Of a DNA stretch of 64,000 nucleotides, positions 42,201 through 50,858 are shown piece after piece (the stretch's first letter is position 1; each line of letters begins with the position of its first letter). The notes beneath the pieces were generated by a model. The model did no database searches, was not told the DNA's origin, and worked only from the letters and a program-made list of their open reading frames with translations. The stretch spans positions 124,001 to 188,000 of the forward strand of contig JACKLO010000013.1 of assembly GCA_024235915.1 (NCBI GenBank). The letters are read 5' to 3'. The stretch comes from Burkholderiaceae bacterium (GTDB lineage: Bacteria; Pseudomonadota; Gammaproteobacteria; Burkholderiales; Burkholderiaceae_C). Position numbers and translations under genes: made by a program.

Positions 42201-45200
42201 GACCTCGTCGTCCGGCATGCCGTCGTCCGGCTGACCGTCATCCACCGGCCCGGCGTCCGCCAGCGGCGCCTCCGCCAGCGCGTCGGACGTCGAAGGCCCG
42301 TCCACGGGTGAATTCGGCGGCAGCACCGGCACATCGATGGCAAGCTCGCTTGGCGGCGCCGCGTCCGCCATGGCCGCGCCCGACGCCTCCGCCGTCGCCG
42401 GACCAGCGTCTGCCAGCTCCAGGTCCGCAGCAGGCACCGCTTCGACCGCAGGCAGGTCGGTCAGCGGCAACGGCGTGGGCGCCAGGTCGGCCACCTGTTC
42501 ATCCGGCGCCAGGATCGTGTCGATCTCGGCCGGCACACCGGGCGCGATGACTTCATCGATCGCCATCGAGGCAACAGGTGTCCCGATCGCCGGCTCCGGG
42601 GGCACGGGCAAATCGACATTGAACTCGACGTCGAACTCAACGTCCTGGGCGGCCTCAGCCGGCGCTTCGACCGCATCGGTGTCGGCCAAGACGGCCGAGG
42701 ATTCAGTTGCCGGATCGAGCGGAAGGATCGTCTCGACCGCGGCGGCAGTCGCCTCCAGTGCCGCGGGCACCGGGACATCGTCCATCGCAGCCGTTTCGTC
42801 GGCGCTGGGGAACGCAATGTCGGCCGGGACAGACTCGGGCAGGTCCGGGGCGATGGCGTCCACCGGCAGCGGCTGTGCCGGCGAGAGGGTGTCGAAGACG
42901 AGGTCGAAGTCGGCCTCGGACAGTTCGACCTCCTCGACCACCTGAGGCGCCTGCGCAGGCTCCGGATCGGGCGCCACGGGCAGGTCGGGCAGGGCCGTCG
43001 ACGTGGCCCCCGCCGCATCCTCGTCCAAGGTCTGCAGGTCGAGCGTGAAATCGGGCAGCGGCTCGGTGGCCAAGCCATCCTGGATGTCGCCGGTGGTGGC
43101 CGGCACCTCGGACAGGTCTGCAAACGCAGCCGCTTCCGCCGGCACGTCGGCGATACCGGGAAGGTCCAGTGCCATGAGGTCGAGATCGGCGGCGGCGGGC
43201 AGGTCCGGCACCCGCGCGGCCAGGTCCTGGACGCTCGGCGGCGCCAGCAGATCCGCGCTGAGCACAGCCGTCTGCTCCACGGCGCTCGGCGGCGCATCGC
43301 CATCCATGTCGGAAATGTCGACCGCGCTGTCCGCCGGCTGGGCACCCACGGGCACGATCGGCAGCAAGCGGCCTTCCTGGCGCAAGGCGTCGGCGGCCGC
43401 CGTCACGGCAGACGGCTCGTGCCCGGCGTCGGTGCCGGCAGCGATCGCCTCGGTCCAGTCGGCCAGGTAGTCCAGGGCTTGATCGCTCAGCGTGGCCAGT
43501 GGCGCGTCCATGCGCGCGTTCTGTGCCAATCGCGTGTTGTAGAGCTGCTCGCAGCCCCAGGCGGCTTCACCAAAGGCCTTCAGGCCCACCATGCGGGCGC
43601 TGCCCTTGAGCGTGTGGAAGGCGCGACGGACCGTCGTCATCTCCGCCACGTCGTCCGCAGACTGGGCCAGCGCGGCCAAAGACGCACGCGCTCCGGCGAT
43701 GACCTCGCGCGCTTCCTCCAGGAAGATCTCGCGCATCTCGGCGTCGTCTTCCAGCCCGCTGGGCTGAGCCGGCACCGGTGCCGGGGCCGCCACGGGGGCT
43801 GAGGCAGGAATCGTGGGCGCAGGCTCGGGCAACGGCGCCGGCTGCGTGGGCGCCACCGCCGGTTCCAATGCCGTGGGTTCGAAGGCCGCGAAGGTGGACA
43901 CCCGCTCGCTCTGCCCCATGACGGCACTGAGCACGCCGGCCTCGGCATCGAAGCGGAACAGCGTCTTGGCCAGCTTGGGCTGCACGCTGAGCATGTCGAT
44001 CAGGAAGCTCAGCGCGCCGAGGTTGTCGGCCAGTCGGTCGAAGGTGCCGGCCTGCACCGCGCGCTCCGGGTCGACCTCGGTCTGCGCCAGCGCATCCACG
44101 CTGTCGCGCATGTGGAGCACGGCCTGGGAGGCCTGGTCCATGCCCAGCACGGTGAGCACACCCCGCATCGCCGACAGCTGCGCCGGCACCGGGATCAGCA
44201 GTTCACGCTGTGCCGGGTTGCGGAAGTACTGGTCGATCTGCTTCTCGACGTCAGACAGGGAGCTGCGCAGTTCCTGGACCACGCTGCCCATGGTCTGGCG
44301 ATCGGAGATGCGCCGGTACAGCTCCTCCATCCAAGACTCGAGCGGCTGCGGCTCGTTGCCGGCGTCGACGTCGCCGATGCGCGCGGCCAGACGCTGGATG
44401 CGCTCGGCCAACTGGGGTTGATCGAGTTCACCGTCCTCGAGCACGGCATCAAGGTACAGCACGGCCGTCGCCACTTCCATGGCGAGTTCCGGCTCGGGCG
44501 CTCGCTGCGCCTGGACGCAGCGGCCAGACGCCGCCTGCAATGCCTGCGCCAGCGCGTCGCCACCCGGAAACAGACGCTGCAGCGAATCGGCCAGCAGGGC
44601 GAACGATTCACCCAGACCGGCCAGGCGTTGCACCTCGCCCTCCGCCACGGCCGACCAGGCGTCCTTGGCCCCCGAGACACGCTTGCGCGCCTGCTGCATG
44701 ACCGCCGGGTCGACCAGACCCAGGCGCGGCGTCTCGTAGTCGGCCCGGGCCTGCTGGTCACCGGGCCAGACCGACTGCACGGCGGCCAAGCGCAGCTGGT
44801 TGGACGGGTCGGTCGCCTCGGCACGCACGCAATAGAAGAGCAGGTCCTGCGCCAGCCGCGCCGGCACGGCCAGATCACCCTTGATGGCCGCGCGCAGTTG
44901 CGCCAGCAGGCGCGAGGCGATGCGCTTGGTGTAGACGTCGGACTTGATCAGGCGCGCCGCCTGCGCCTCGAAGAAGGCTGCGGCCAGGTGCCACAGCGTG
45001 GCCAGCTCGCCCTGCGCGCCGGCGCCAAGCTCGGCACACAGGTGGCTCATGCGCAGCGGCGCCGCAGGGTCAGTCTCGCGCATCAGCGCAAGCACCAGGC
45101 CTTCCATTTCGCCGCGGGCGACATCGTCGGCGGGCCGCGCGGTCACACGGCTGTCCACCGGCAACTGTCGCCACTGCCAGTCGCAGGCCCAGAGGTCGGC

Positions 45201-45653
45201 CGGGTGCACACGCTCGGCGCCGGCCACGGCCAGCACCGCGGCGTACTGCGGGAACAGCGCCAGCGTCGAGACGGGCTTGCCGGCCAGCACGCGGCCCAGG
45301 TAGTCGAGCACGGCGAACGAGGCCTGCTCGATGGCCTCCACGGCCTTGGGCGTGGCCAGCTTGGGCCGCGCCACCATGCGCTGCAGTGCGGCTTCGCTGC
45401 CACGCAGTACCTGCGCCACCACGGGCAGGCCCACGAGTTCGAGGGCGCCCACGCCCTGGTGCAGCTGCACGCGCGCGTTGCGCAGCACCGCAGGGTCGGC
45501 GCTGTCCACATCGGAACTGCCGACACCTTCGGCTTCGCGCACGTAGCGACGCAGCGCCTTGTGCGCGGCGTCCAGGGTACGCCGCAGCTCGCCCTGCACC
45601 CAGGCCAGGGCGCTGAGGTCGTCGCCGGCGATCGGTTCGGCTTCCTGGCTCAT
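39222..45653 (-). CDS. chpA: ChpA/PilL-type hybrid CheA histidine kinase of the pilus chemosensory system
   Basis: A 2143-residue kinase. The N-terminal part (1-600) is helical with no clear phospho-His motif. Three HPt motifs follow: H680 (HTLKGSARMVG), H1202 (HSLAGNSATVG) and H1372 (HTFKGGARLAG). Between the first two is a very acidic Ala/Pro/Asp linker with no Lys or Arg from 815 to 1151. Then come a CheA dimerisation helix (about 1538-1620), HATPase (LLRNSVAHGIE near 1725), a CheW-like domain (about 1860-1990) and a receiver with D2070. It phosphorylates PilG and PilH to control twitching. ATG 45653 (MSQEAEP) is chosen; the frame is open to 45785. Confidence 0.92.
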   Translation of the reverse strand: MSQEAEPIAGDDLSALAWVQGELRRTLDAAHKALRRYVREAEGVGSSDVDSADPAVLRNARVQLHQGVGALELVGLPVVAQVLRGSEAALQRMVARPKLATPKAVEAIEQASFAVLDYLGRVLAGKPVSTLALFPQYAAVLAVAGAERVHPADLWACDWQWRQLPVDSRVTARPADDVARGEMEGLVLALMRETDPAAPLRMSHLCAELGAGAQGELATLWHLAAAFFEAQAARLIKSDVYTKRIASRLLAQLRAAIKGDLAVPARLAQDLLFYCVRAEATDPSNQLRLAAVQSVWPGDQQARADYETPRLGLVDPAVMQQARKRVSGAKDAWSAVAEGEVQRLAGLGESFALLADSLQRLFPGGDALAQALQAASGRCVQAQRAPEPELAMEVATAVLYLDAVLEDGELDQPQLAERIQRLAARIGDVDAGNEPQPLESWMEELYRRISDRQTMGSVVQELRSSLSDVEKQIDQYFRNPAQRELLIPVPAQLSAMRGVLTVLGMDQASQAVLHMRDSVDALAQTEVDPERAVQAGTFDRLADNLGALSFLIDMLSVQPKLAKTLFRFDAEAGVLSAVMGQSERVSTFAAFEPTALEPAVAPTQPAPLPEPAPTIPASAPVAAPAPVPAQPSGLEDDAEMREIFLEEAREVIAGARASLAALAQSADDVAEMTTVRRAFHTLKGSARMVGLKAFGEAAWGCEQLYNTRLAQNARMDAPLATLSDQALDYLADWTEAIAAGTDAGHEPSAVTAAADALRQEGRLLPIVPVGAQPADSAVDISDMDGDAPPSAVEQTAVLSADLLAPPSVQDLAARVPDLPAAADLDLMALDLPGIADVPAEAAAFADLSEVPATTGDIQDGLATEPLPDFTLDLQTLDEDAAGATSTALPDLPVAPDPEPAQAPQVVEEVELSEADFDLVFDTLSPAQPLPVDAIAPDLPESVPADIAFPSADETAAMDDVPVPAALEATAAAVETILPLDPATESSAVLADTDAVEAPAEAAQDVEFDVEFNVDLPVPPEPAIGTPVASMAIDEVIAPGVPAEIDTILAPDEQVADLAPTPLPLTDLPAVEAVPAADLELADAGPATAEASGAAMADAAPPSELAIDVPVLPPNSPVDGPSTSDALAEAPLADAGPVDDGQPDDGMPDDEVKIVGDLRIPIPLFNIFLNEADEQSRRLGTEIAEWALEPHRAVGESTIALAHSLAGNSATVGFADLSVLARALEHALMRSRAIGHASDGEPALFGDVAEEIRGLLHQFAAGFLRPVSEPLMARLLDHEVATSNPERDTESPSLDDDELTLAGALPPALPHRDAAEIDWADEVDAQDAIDPDLFPIFEEEADELLPQLRARLSEWVRHPGDASAASACMRTLHTFKGGARLAGAMRVGELAHRLETEIERLAGSEGVDAAAVERLLSRADAMATVFERLRAPAAAPTPAAEAPVPESLLAAPTATPDDAGTALSEIEATLPLPAPMPTADVELPLAPVDQPAPMVAAPVVAPAAIDWSRFADASLTEAPVPEAADATTASAGGATVRVRAPLLDRLVNQAGEVSITRARIESEMRTLQGSLEDLTDNLEKLRRHLRDIELQAETQISSRMEAAKAAAVSFDPLEMDRFTRFQELTRMMAESVNDVATVQRGLQRTLQASEDELAMQARLTRELQGDLLRTRMVEFESLADRLYRVVRLAAKDTGKTVRLDIVGGSIEVDRGVLERMVGPFEHLLRNSVAHGIEAAADRRAAGKPEGGIITITTVQEGNEVAVEVRDDGAGLDLTRIRARAVERGLLAADATPSDGEIAQLIFVPGFTTADTVTGLSGRGVGMDVVRAEVLAMGGRIETETRPGQGTAFRLLLPLTTAVTQVVMLRFGERQVAVPSTLVEVVRREKPAVVDASYASGRFSHDGEEVPFYWLGALLQAEGRGVGGTRSQTVVVLRSAAQRVAVHVDEVVGNQEVVVKNVGPQLSRLPGLAGVTLLPSGAVATIYNPVALAAVYGDDARQRMQAQPELEAALPAQPLPAVALSPLVMVVDDSLTVRRVTQRLLVREGYRVVLAKDGMDALERLAEERPAILLSDIEMPRMDGFDLVRNVRADPRLAGLPVIMITSRIAQKHRDYAAELGVDHYLGKPYAEDELLALVARHVQADIAL

Positions 45654-45690
45654 GGGGCCTCTTTCGCGTGCGCCGTGCGCGCGCCGTTCG

Positions 45691-48009
45691 TCAGCTGACC
45701 TTGAAACGCGCCACCGACTGACGCAGTTCCTCGGCGGTGCGCGACAGTTCGCGCACCATCTGCGCGGTGGAGCGCGTGCCGTCACCGGTCTGTTCGGTCA
45801 CGGCGAAGATGTGCTGGATGTTCTCGGCCACCACGTTGGCGGAACTGGCTTCTTCCGACGCCTGGCGCGAGATGCGTTCGATGAGGTCGGACAGTTCGCG
45901 TGTCACGCGGTCGATGTCCGCCAGCGCGGTACCGGCTGCATCGGACAGCCGGGCCCCTTCGACCACGCCCTGCGTGGAACGCTCCATGGCGGCCACCGCG
46001 TCCTGGGTGTCGGTCTGAATGGTGCGTACGATGGCCGCAATCTGCCGCGTGGCGTCGCCGGAGCGTTCGGCCAGCCGCTGCACTTCCTCGGCCACGACCG
46101 AGAAACCGCGGCCCGCGTCGCCGGCGCTGGCCGCCTGGATGGCGGCGTTGAGCGCCAGCACGTTGGTCTGTTCCGTGATGTCCGAGATCAGCTCGGTGAT
46201 CTCGCCGATCTCCTGCGAGGATTCACCCAGGCGCTTGATCCGCTTGGACGTTTCCTGGATCTGGTCACGCAGCGTGTTCATGCCGCCGATCGTGTTCTGC
46301 ACCGCCTGCAGGCCGGTTTCCGCCGCCTGCAGCGACTGGCGCGCCACCTGCGCCGTTTCCTGCGCCTGCGCCGACACGTCGTTGATCCGGCCGGCCATCT
46401 GCAGCACCGATTCACCAGTCTCGCGGATCTCGCGCAGCTGTTCGGTGGACGCTGCCAGAAGTTCAGTGGAAGTCTGCTCCACCTGCTGCGTGGTCTCGGT
46501 CACGCGCTCCACCGTGGTCTGCACCTGCGACACCAGGGTGCGCAGCTCCTCCACCGTGTAGTTCACCGAGTCGGCGATGGCGCCGGTGATGTCCTCGGTC
46601 ACCGTGGCCTGCTGCGTCAGGTCGCCCTCGGCCACCGTCTGCAATTCGTTCATCAGGCGAAGAATGGCGGCCTGGTTGGCGTCATTGACGCGCTTGGCTT
46701 CCTGCTCCTGGCGCTCCGCCTCCTGACGCTGCGCCTCCGCAGCACGGGCGCGGGTGGTCTGGTCCTGCACGAACAGCTGCAGCAGACCCCAGCCGCTGCC
46801 GGCCAGCAGCGCCAGCCCCAGCAGGCCAGCAACCAGGTAGGGCAGCGACAGGCCGCCGGTCCCGGTGAGCTGCCCCTGCAATGCATCAAGGCCCTGGCGC
46901 AGCGGTTCACTGTCGGCCACGATGCTGTTCTGCGCCTCGCGCGCCTGCACCAGCCCCTGAAGGTTGCCCAGGATGGCGCCAGCCTGCGTGCGCGTCTGCT
47001 CGTACTGCTTGACGAGTTCGGCCAGCACCTCGCGCGTCTGCGGGTCTCGCGTGCCAGGCAGGCGCAGTTCGGGGTTGCCGGCCTCCAGGCCGTCGGCGAT
47101 CTCGCGGAAGCTGTTGAGGTCCTTGCCGAGCAGGAACACGGCCTCGGGGCTCACGCCTTCCATGGTCAGGAATTCGTTGGCACTCTTGCCGATGCGCTGG
47201 GTCAGCATCACCAGCTGGCCGACGGCCGACAGTTCGGCCGGCGACGCACCTTGCTGCAGTTTCAGCGACGACAGGGTCTCGGCGATCTCCAGCAGGTCCG
47301 CCGACTGGCGGTTGATGGCCCGCAGCGCCTGACCGACCTCGGTCAGGGTCTTCTCCTGCGCCAGCACGACCTGCGCATTCTTCTCCGCGCGGTCAACCAG
47401 CGGCAGCAGCGGGTCCACCACCGCCTGCATGCTGGCGGAAACCGCCGGCGCAGCGCCGGAGCCATCCTTCAGCGAGCGCAGGTTGCCGGCCAGAATGCCG
47501 GCACTTTCACGAACTTCGGGGAAGGCGGCGGCCGAACCCACCAGAGCCTGTGACACCGACTTGGCCAGCCGCTGCGATTGCGTCTGCGCCCGTCCGGTGG
47601 CGTCGACCTGGGCGGCGCTGCGGTTAGCGGCCAACAGCGCCAGGAACGCCGCACCGACGAGCAGCACGATGCCAGCCGTGGCACCGAGCACCAGCACGCG
47701 CTGCTGGCGGGCGGGCGGCAGGTGGCCGATCAAGGGAATCACCCGCGCAGACCCGTCGGCCAGCGCCGCCGGCGCCAGGTCGCCGAAGTCCGGTGCCAGC
47801 TCCGAGGGCGCTGCTTCGGAAATGATGGAGGCCTCGCCGATCGTGCTCCGCCCCTCGTCCGGCGCCAGCGTGACACCCCCCGGCCCGAGGCGGACCGTCT
47901 GCTCCATCGGCATCGCGGCTTCAGCCACCTCGTCGAACGGCACCGGCGGCACCGAGTCCGGTGCCTGCGGGCTGCGCGACTTGCCTTTGATCCTGTCCAG
48001 GAAGCTCAT
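45691..48009 (-). CDS. pilJ: Type IV pilus methyl-accepting chemotaxis transducer PilJ
   Basis: A 772-residue transducer. A cytoplasmic leader of about 80 residues precedes TM1 (VLVLGATAGIVLLVGAAFLALL). A periplasmic PilJ-type helical domain follows (two repeats, LMLTQRIGKSANEFL visible), then TM2 (LPYLVAGLLGLALLAGSGWG, near 384-403), a HAMP-like linker and a signalling coiled coil with the conserved hairpin tip EQTNVLALNAAIQAASAGDAGRGFSVVAEEVQRLAE. It couples surface or pilus signals to ChpA through PilI. ATG 48009. Confidence 0.94.
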   Translation of the reverse strand: MSFLDRIKGKSRSPQAPDSVPPVPFDEVAEAAMPMEQTVRLGPGGVTLAPDEGRSTIGEASIISEAAPSELAPDFGDLAPAALADGSARVIPLIGHLPPARQQRVLVLGATAGIVLLVGAAFLALLAANRSAAQVDATGRAQTQSQRLAKSVSQALVGSAAAFPEVRESAGILAGNLRSLKDGSGAAPAVSASMQAVVDPLLPLVDRAEKNAQVVLAQEKTLTEVGQALRAINRQSADLLEIAETLSSLKLQQGASPAELSAVGQLVMLTQRIGKSANEFLTMEGVSPEAVFLLGKDLNSFREIADGLEAGNPELRLPGTRDPQTREVLAELVKQYEQTRTQAGAILGNLQGLVQAREAQNSIVADSEPLRQGLDALQGQLTGTGGLSLPYLVAGLLGLALLAGSGWGLLQLFVQDQTTRARAAEAQRQEAERQEQEAKRVNDANQAAILRLMNELQTVAEGDLTQQATVTEDITGAIADSVNYTVEELRTLVSQVQTTVERVTETTQQVEQTSTELLAASTEQLREIRETGESVLQMAGRINDVSAQAQETAQVARQSLQAAETGLQAVQNTIGGMNTLRDQIQETSKRIKRLGESSQEIGEITELISDITEQTNVLALNAAIQAASAGDAGRGFSVVAEEVQRLAERSGDATRQIAAIVRTIQTDTQDAVAAMERSTQGVVEGARLSDAAGTALADIDRVTRELSDLIERISRQASEEASSANVVAENIQHIFAVTEQTGDGTRSTAQMVRELSRTAEELRQSVARFKVS

Positions 48010-48063
48010 GGAGGTCCTCTCTCGGTGTTCTTGTCGATGTGGGGTGCTTTGCGCGAACGGCGG

Positions 48064-48615
48064 TCAGGCCGCCGGCAGGACCAGCGTGTGTGCGATGCCG
48101 AGGAACTGCGGGTGCGCTGCCAGCGCGGCGAGGTCGATTTCCTGCCAGCTGCGTCCAGCTTCGTCGCGCCAGCGCCCGCCCGCAAAGGACGGACGCTCGC
48201 CCGCCTCGTCCGGCTCGGCCTGCAGTTGCGTCGGACTGCGCAGGCCGGCCAGCCGGTCGATCACCAAGGCCGCGTGACTGCCCAGCGACGGGTTGAGCGC
48301 CAGCACGCGCGTCTGTTCGCGCCAGGGTTCGCCCGCAGGATGTGGCGCGCGCAGGCCCAGGAAGGCCGCGAAGTCGACCACGCCATGCAGGCCGCCTCGC
48401 AGGTTGGCCACGCCGACGAACCAGGGCCGGGTGTGCGGCACCGGCAGCACCGCGGGCATCGAGAAGATCTCGCCCGCCGTGGCGAGCGGGAAGAGAAGGC
48501 CCTGGCGCTCGCACTCCACGGCCAGCCAGGCCGTGCGCTGCGGCGCCGACTGCACGGCCTGCAGCCGCTCGGCCAGTCGGGCCTGCAGGTCACGGAGCGC
48601 ATCGCGGCGTGCCAT
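48064..48615 (-). CDS. pilI: CheW-like coupling protein PilI
   Basis: A 183-residue CheW-domain protein (AWLAVECERQGLLFPLATAGEIF, VANLRGGLHGVVDFAAFLGL, LVIDRLAGLRS) linking PilJ to the ChpA kinase. It lies between pilH and pilJ in the standard order. Length is typical of PilI. Confidence 0.9.
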   Translation of the reverse strand: MARRDALRDLQARLAERLQAVQSAPQRTAWLAVECERQGLLFPLATAGEIFSMPAVLPVPHTRPWFVGVANLRGGLHGVVDFAAFLGLRAPHPAGEPWREQTRVLALNPSLGSHAALVIDRLAGLRSPTQLQAEPDEAGERPSFAGGRWRDEAGRSWQEIDLAALAAHPQFLGIAHTLVLPAA

Positions 48616-48627
48616 CGGCGAGCGGGC

Positions 48628-48993
48628 TCAGTCGAAGGCCTTGATCTTCGCGAACAGTTCGTCCGCGTTGACCGGCTTGACGATGTAGTCGCGGGCACCC
48701 TGGCGCATGCCCCAGACCTTGTCGGTTTCCTGGTTCTTGCTGGTGCACATGATCACCGGCACATCGGCCCAGCGCGGGTCGCGGGTGATCGTGCGCGTGA
48801 GCTGGAAGCCGTTCTGCCCCGGCATGACCACGTCCATCAGAATCAGGTCGGGCTTCTCCTCGGCCAGCCGGCGCAGCGCCTCTTCGCCGTTCTCGGCCGT
48901 GCGCACCGCGTAGCCCTTCTTGCCCAGCAGATCGGACAGGTGGTACAGCTCGGTCTTGGAGTCGTCGACGACCAGGACTTTCTGGATCGGCAT
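48628..48993 (-). CDS. pilH: Response regulator PilH (single receiver domain)
   Basis: A 121-residue CheY-like protein: acidic pair VVDDSK (9-14), phospho-acceptor D in LILMDVVMPG (near 52) and the C-terminal KPVNADELFAKI. The start at ATG 48993 has GAGGAA 7 nt upstream; the frame is open to 49059 but that extension lacks support. In Pseudomonas PilH acts with PilG on pilus retraction and extension. Confidence 0.93.
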   Translation of the reverse strand: MPIQKVLVVDDSKTELYHLSDLLGKKGYAVRTAENGEEALRRLAEEKPDLILMDVVMPGQNGFQLTRTITRDPRWADVPVIMCTSKNQETDKVWGMRQGARDYIVKPVNADELFAKIKAFD

Positions 48994-49063
48994 GGATGGT
49001 TCCTCGTTGTACGCGACGCCTGCGGCCTGTGCCGTCGGGACGAAGGGCCGCCCCGACACGCGC

Positions 49064-49501
49064 TCAGGTCGGCTGGCGCCGGAAGGCCTCCACGGCCTTG
49101 AGCAGTTGTTCCTTCGTGAACGGCTTGGTCAGGTAGTCCTCGGAGCCGACCATGCGGCCACGGGCCTTGTCGAACAGGCCGTCCTTGGACGACAGCATGA
49201 TCACCGGCACGCTGGCAAACCGAGGGTTGCGCTTGATGATGGCGCAGGTCTGGTAGCCATCGAGCCGCGGCATCAGGATGTCGCAGAAGATCAACTCGGG
49301 TTCGTGGTCGTTGACCTTGGACAGCGCGTCGAAGCCGTCCTCGGCCAGCACCACCTGGTGCCCACCCTGGCGCAGGAAGATCTCGGCGCTGCGCCGGATC
49401 GTGTTGCTGTCGTCCACCACCAGCACGCGCGCCCCGGTGGCGGGCGCCCCGCCCGGCTGCGCACCGGTGGCTTCAGGCACCGCTGGAAGTTCCACTTGCA
49501 C
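49064..49501 (-). CDS. pilG: Response regulator PilG (single receiver domain)
   Basis: A 145-residue receiver with a Pro/Ala-rich N-terminal extension of about 25 residues, then RVLVVDDSNTIRRSAEIFL, the phospho-acceptor D in LIFCDILMPRLDGYQTC and the switch K in YLTKPFTKEQLL. FCDILMPRLDGYQ is typical of PilG. It follows the rubredoxin gene by 33 nt and precedes pilH by 70 nt. Confidence 0.93.
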   Translation of the reverse strand: MQVELPAVPEATGAQPGGAPATGARVLVVDDSNTIRRSAEIFLRQGGHQVVLAEDGFDALSKVNDHEPELIFCDILMPRLDGYQTCAIIKRNPRFASVPVIMLSSKDGLFDKARGRMVGSEDYLTKPFTKEQLLKAVEAFRRQPT

Positions 49502-49534
49502 TCCTCGCTCTGCCGCACGCCATGCGCGGCCGCC

Positions 49535-49708
49535 TCAGATGCGAACCATCTCGAAGTCCTCCTTGCGTGCGCCGCATTCAGGACAGGTCCAGTTCATCGG
49601 CACGTCTTCCCAGGCCGTGCCCGGGGCGATGCCATGATCGGGATCACCGGCCGCCTCGTCGTAGATCCAGCCGCAGATCAGGCACATCCAGGTACGAGGT
49701 TCGCTCAC
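49535..49708 (-). CDS. Rubredoxin
   Basis: A 57-residue small iron protein. Two CxxC knuckles, C-L-I-C-G near residue 9 and C-P-E-C-G near residue 42, form the Fe(Cys)4 site. WIYDEAAGDPDHGIAPGT and WEDVPMNW between them are classic rubredoxin. It starts with GTG 49708 with no clear ribosome-binding site. It precedes pilGHIJ-chpA, an arrangement seen in many beta- and gammaproteobacteria. The electron partner is not evident. Confidence 0.9.
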   Translation of the reverse strand: MSEPRTWMCLICGWIYDEAAGDPDHGIAPGTAWEDVPMNWTCPECGARKEDFEMVRI

Positions 49709-49726
49709 GTGAAGGCACTTCGATCA

Positions 49727-49748
49727 CTACAATGACAACGCATTGTAG
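49727..49748. promoter_or_regulatory. 22-bp palindrome between rubredoxin and thiD
   Basis: A perfect 8-bp inverted repeat CTACAATG-N6-CATTGTAG. Each arm contains TACAAT in the direction away from the centre or toward a gene, so it can serve as -10 for either strand. On the minus strand a TTGATT lies 19 nt upstream (49766-49773 region). The element could be an overlapping divergent promoter or the operator of an unknown regulator. Confidence 0.5.
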
Positions 49749-49889
49749 CGACGCCATCCGCCGGAAAATCAAGGAATTGTGAGCACATAGGCAACACTCC
49801 TCGAGTTTCGCTGGAAGTCCGAGGACGGCTTGTCGCTGGTCTGTTTCCCGGTGGCGGCCCCTGCGCCGGCACCCCCGCTGGAATCCCCG

Positions 49890-50858
49890 ATGAACCCCGA
49901 ATCCCCCCCGGCTTCCGACCCCCTCGACCCGGGGCAGGAAGCACCGCCGCCAGCCTGCGTGATGTGCTTCAACGCCGCCGACCCCAGCGGCGCCGGTGGC
50001 ATGGCGGGTGACGTGGCCACCGTGGCCGCCATGGGCGCGCACGCCCTGCCGGTGGTCACCAGCATCGTGATGCGCGACACCGCCGAGGTCTTCGACCAAC
50101 ATCCGCTGGACCCGGAAATCGTCGTCGAGCAGGCCCGCGGCATCCTCGAGGACGTCACCGTCTCCGGCTTCAAAGTGGGCTTCCTCGGCAGCGCCGAGGT
50201 ACTGGGTGCGGTGGCCGAGGTGCTGTCGGACTACCCCGACGCGCCGCTGGTGTCGTACCTGCCGAGCCTGTCGTGGCTGGAGGAAGACCCGCAGCAGAGC
50301 TATTTGGAGGCCTTCCGCGAGCTGATCCTGCCGGCCACCGAAGTGCTGGTGGGCAACCACCAGACGCTGATGGAACTGCTGCTGCCGGACTGGGAGAACG
50401 AGCGCCCGGCCTCCCCACGCGAACTGGCGGTGGCCGCTGGTGAACACGGTACGCGCTATGTGCTGGTGACCGGCGTGCTGCTGCCCAGCAAGGGCGCCGA
50501 GCAGTTCATCGACAACGTGCTGGCCTCACCGCAGGGTGCCATCACGGGCGAGAAGTTCGAACGCTTCGACACCAGCTTCGTGGGCAGCGGTGACACGCTG
50601 GCCGCCTCGCTGGCCTCGCTGCTCGCCGCGGGCAGCGAACTGCAGGCGGCTGTCGGTGAAGCACTGGCCTTTCTGGACCAGAGCCTGGATGCCGGTTTCC
50701 GGCCAGGCATGGGCCATGTCGTGCCGGATCGCTTCTTCTGGGCCCTGCCACCGGCCGACGAAGAGACCGAGGGCACGGAAGACACCGCGGCGGCAGACGG
50801 GGAGCCGCCAACCGCCGAAGAACCCAAGAGCAAGGGAGCCTCCCGCCGTGTCCATTGA
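49890..50858 (+). CDS. thiD: Hydroxymethylpyrimidine/phosphomethylpyrimidine kinase
   Basis: A 322-residue ribokinase-fold kinase of thiamine biosynthesis. CFNAADPSGAGGMAGDVATVAAMGAHALPVVTSI near the N-terminus and the anion hole SFVGSGDTLAASLASLLA near residue 230 are diagnostic. The protein is longer than usual (about 265) owing to a Pro-rich N-terminal lead and an acidic, low-complexity C-terminal tail (about 290-322). ATG 49890 is preferred over in-frame ATG 49830. The end overlaps hemL by 11 nt. No TPP riboswitch was seen upstream. Confidence 0.88.
   Translation: MNPESPPASDPLDPGQEAPPPACVMCFNAADPSGAGGMAGDVATVAAMGAHALPVVTSIVMRDTAEVFDQHPLDPEIVVEQARGILEDVTVSGFKVGFLGSAEVLGAVAEVLSDYPDAPLVSYLPSLSWLEEDPQQSYLEAFRELILPATEVLVGNHQTLMELLLPDWENERPASPRELAVAAGEHGTRYVLVTGVLLPSKGAEQFIDNVLASPQGAITGEKFERFDTSFVGSGDTLAASLASLLAAGSELQAAVGEALAFLDQSLDAGFRPGMGHVVPDRFFWALPPADEETEGTEDTAAADGEPPTAEEPKSKGASRRVH

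Noticed and set aside
44112..45698. 528-codon plus-strand frame opposite chpA
   Set aside because: Low-complexity His/Arg/Gln translation with no recognisable motif, fully covered by the ChpA coding frame.
49709..49889. TPP riboswitch before thiD
   Set aside because: No thi-box-like conserved core was found in the 181-nt gap; only the palindrome and a -10-like sequence.
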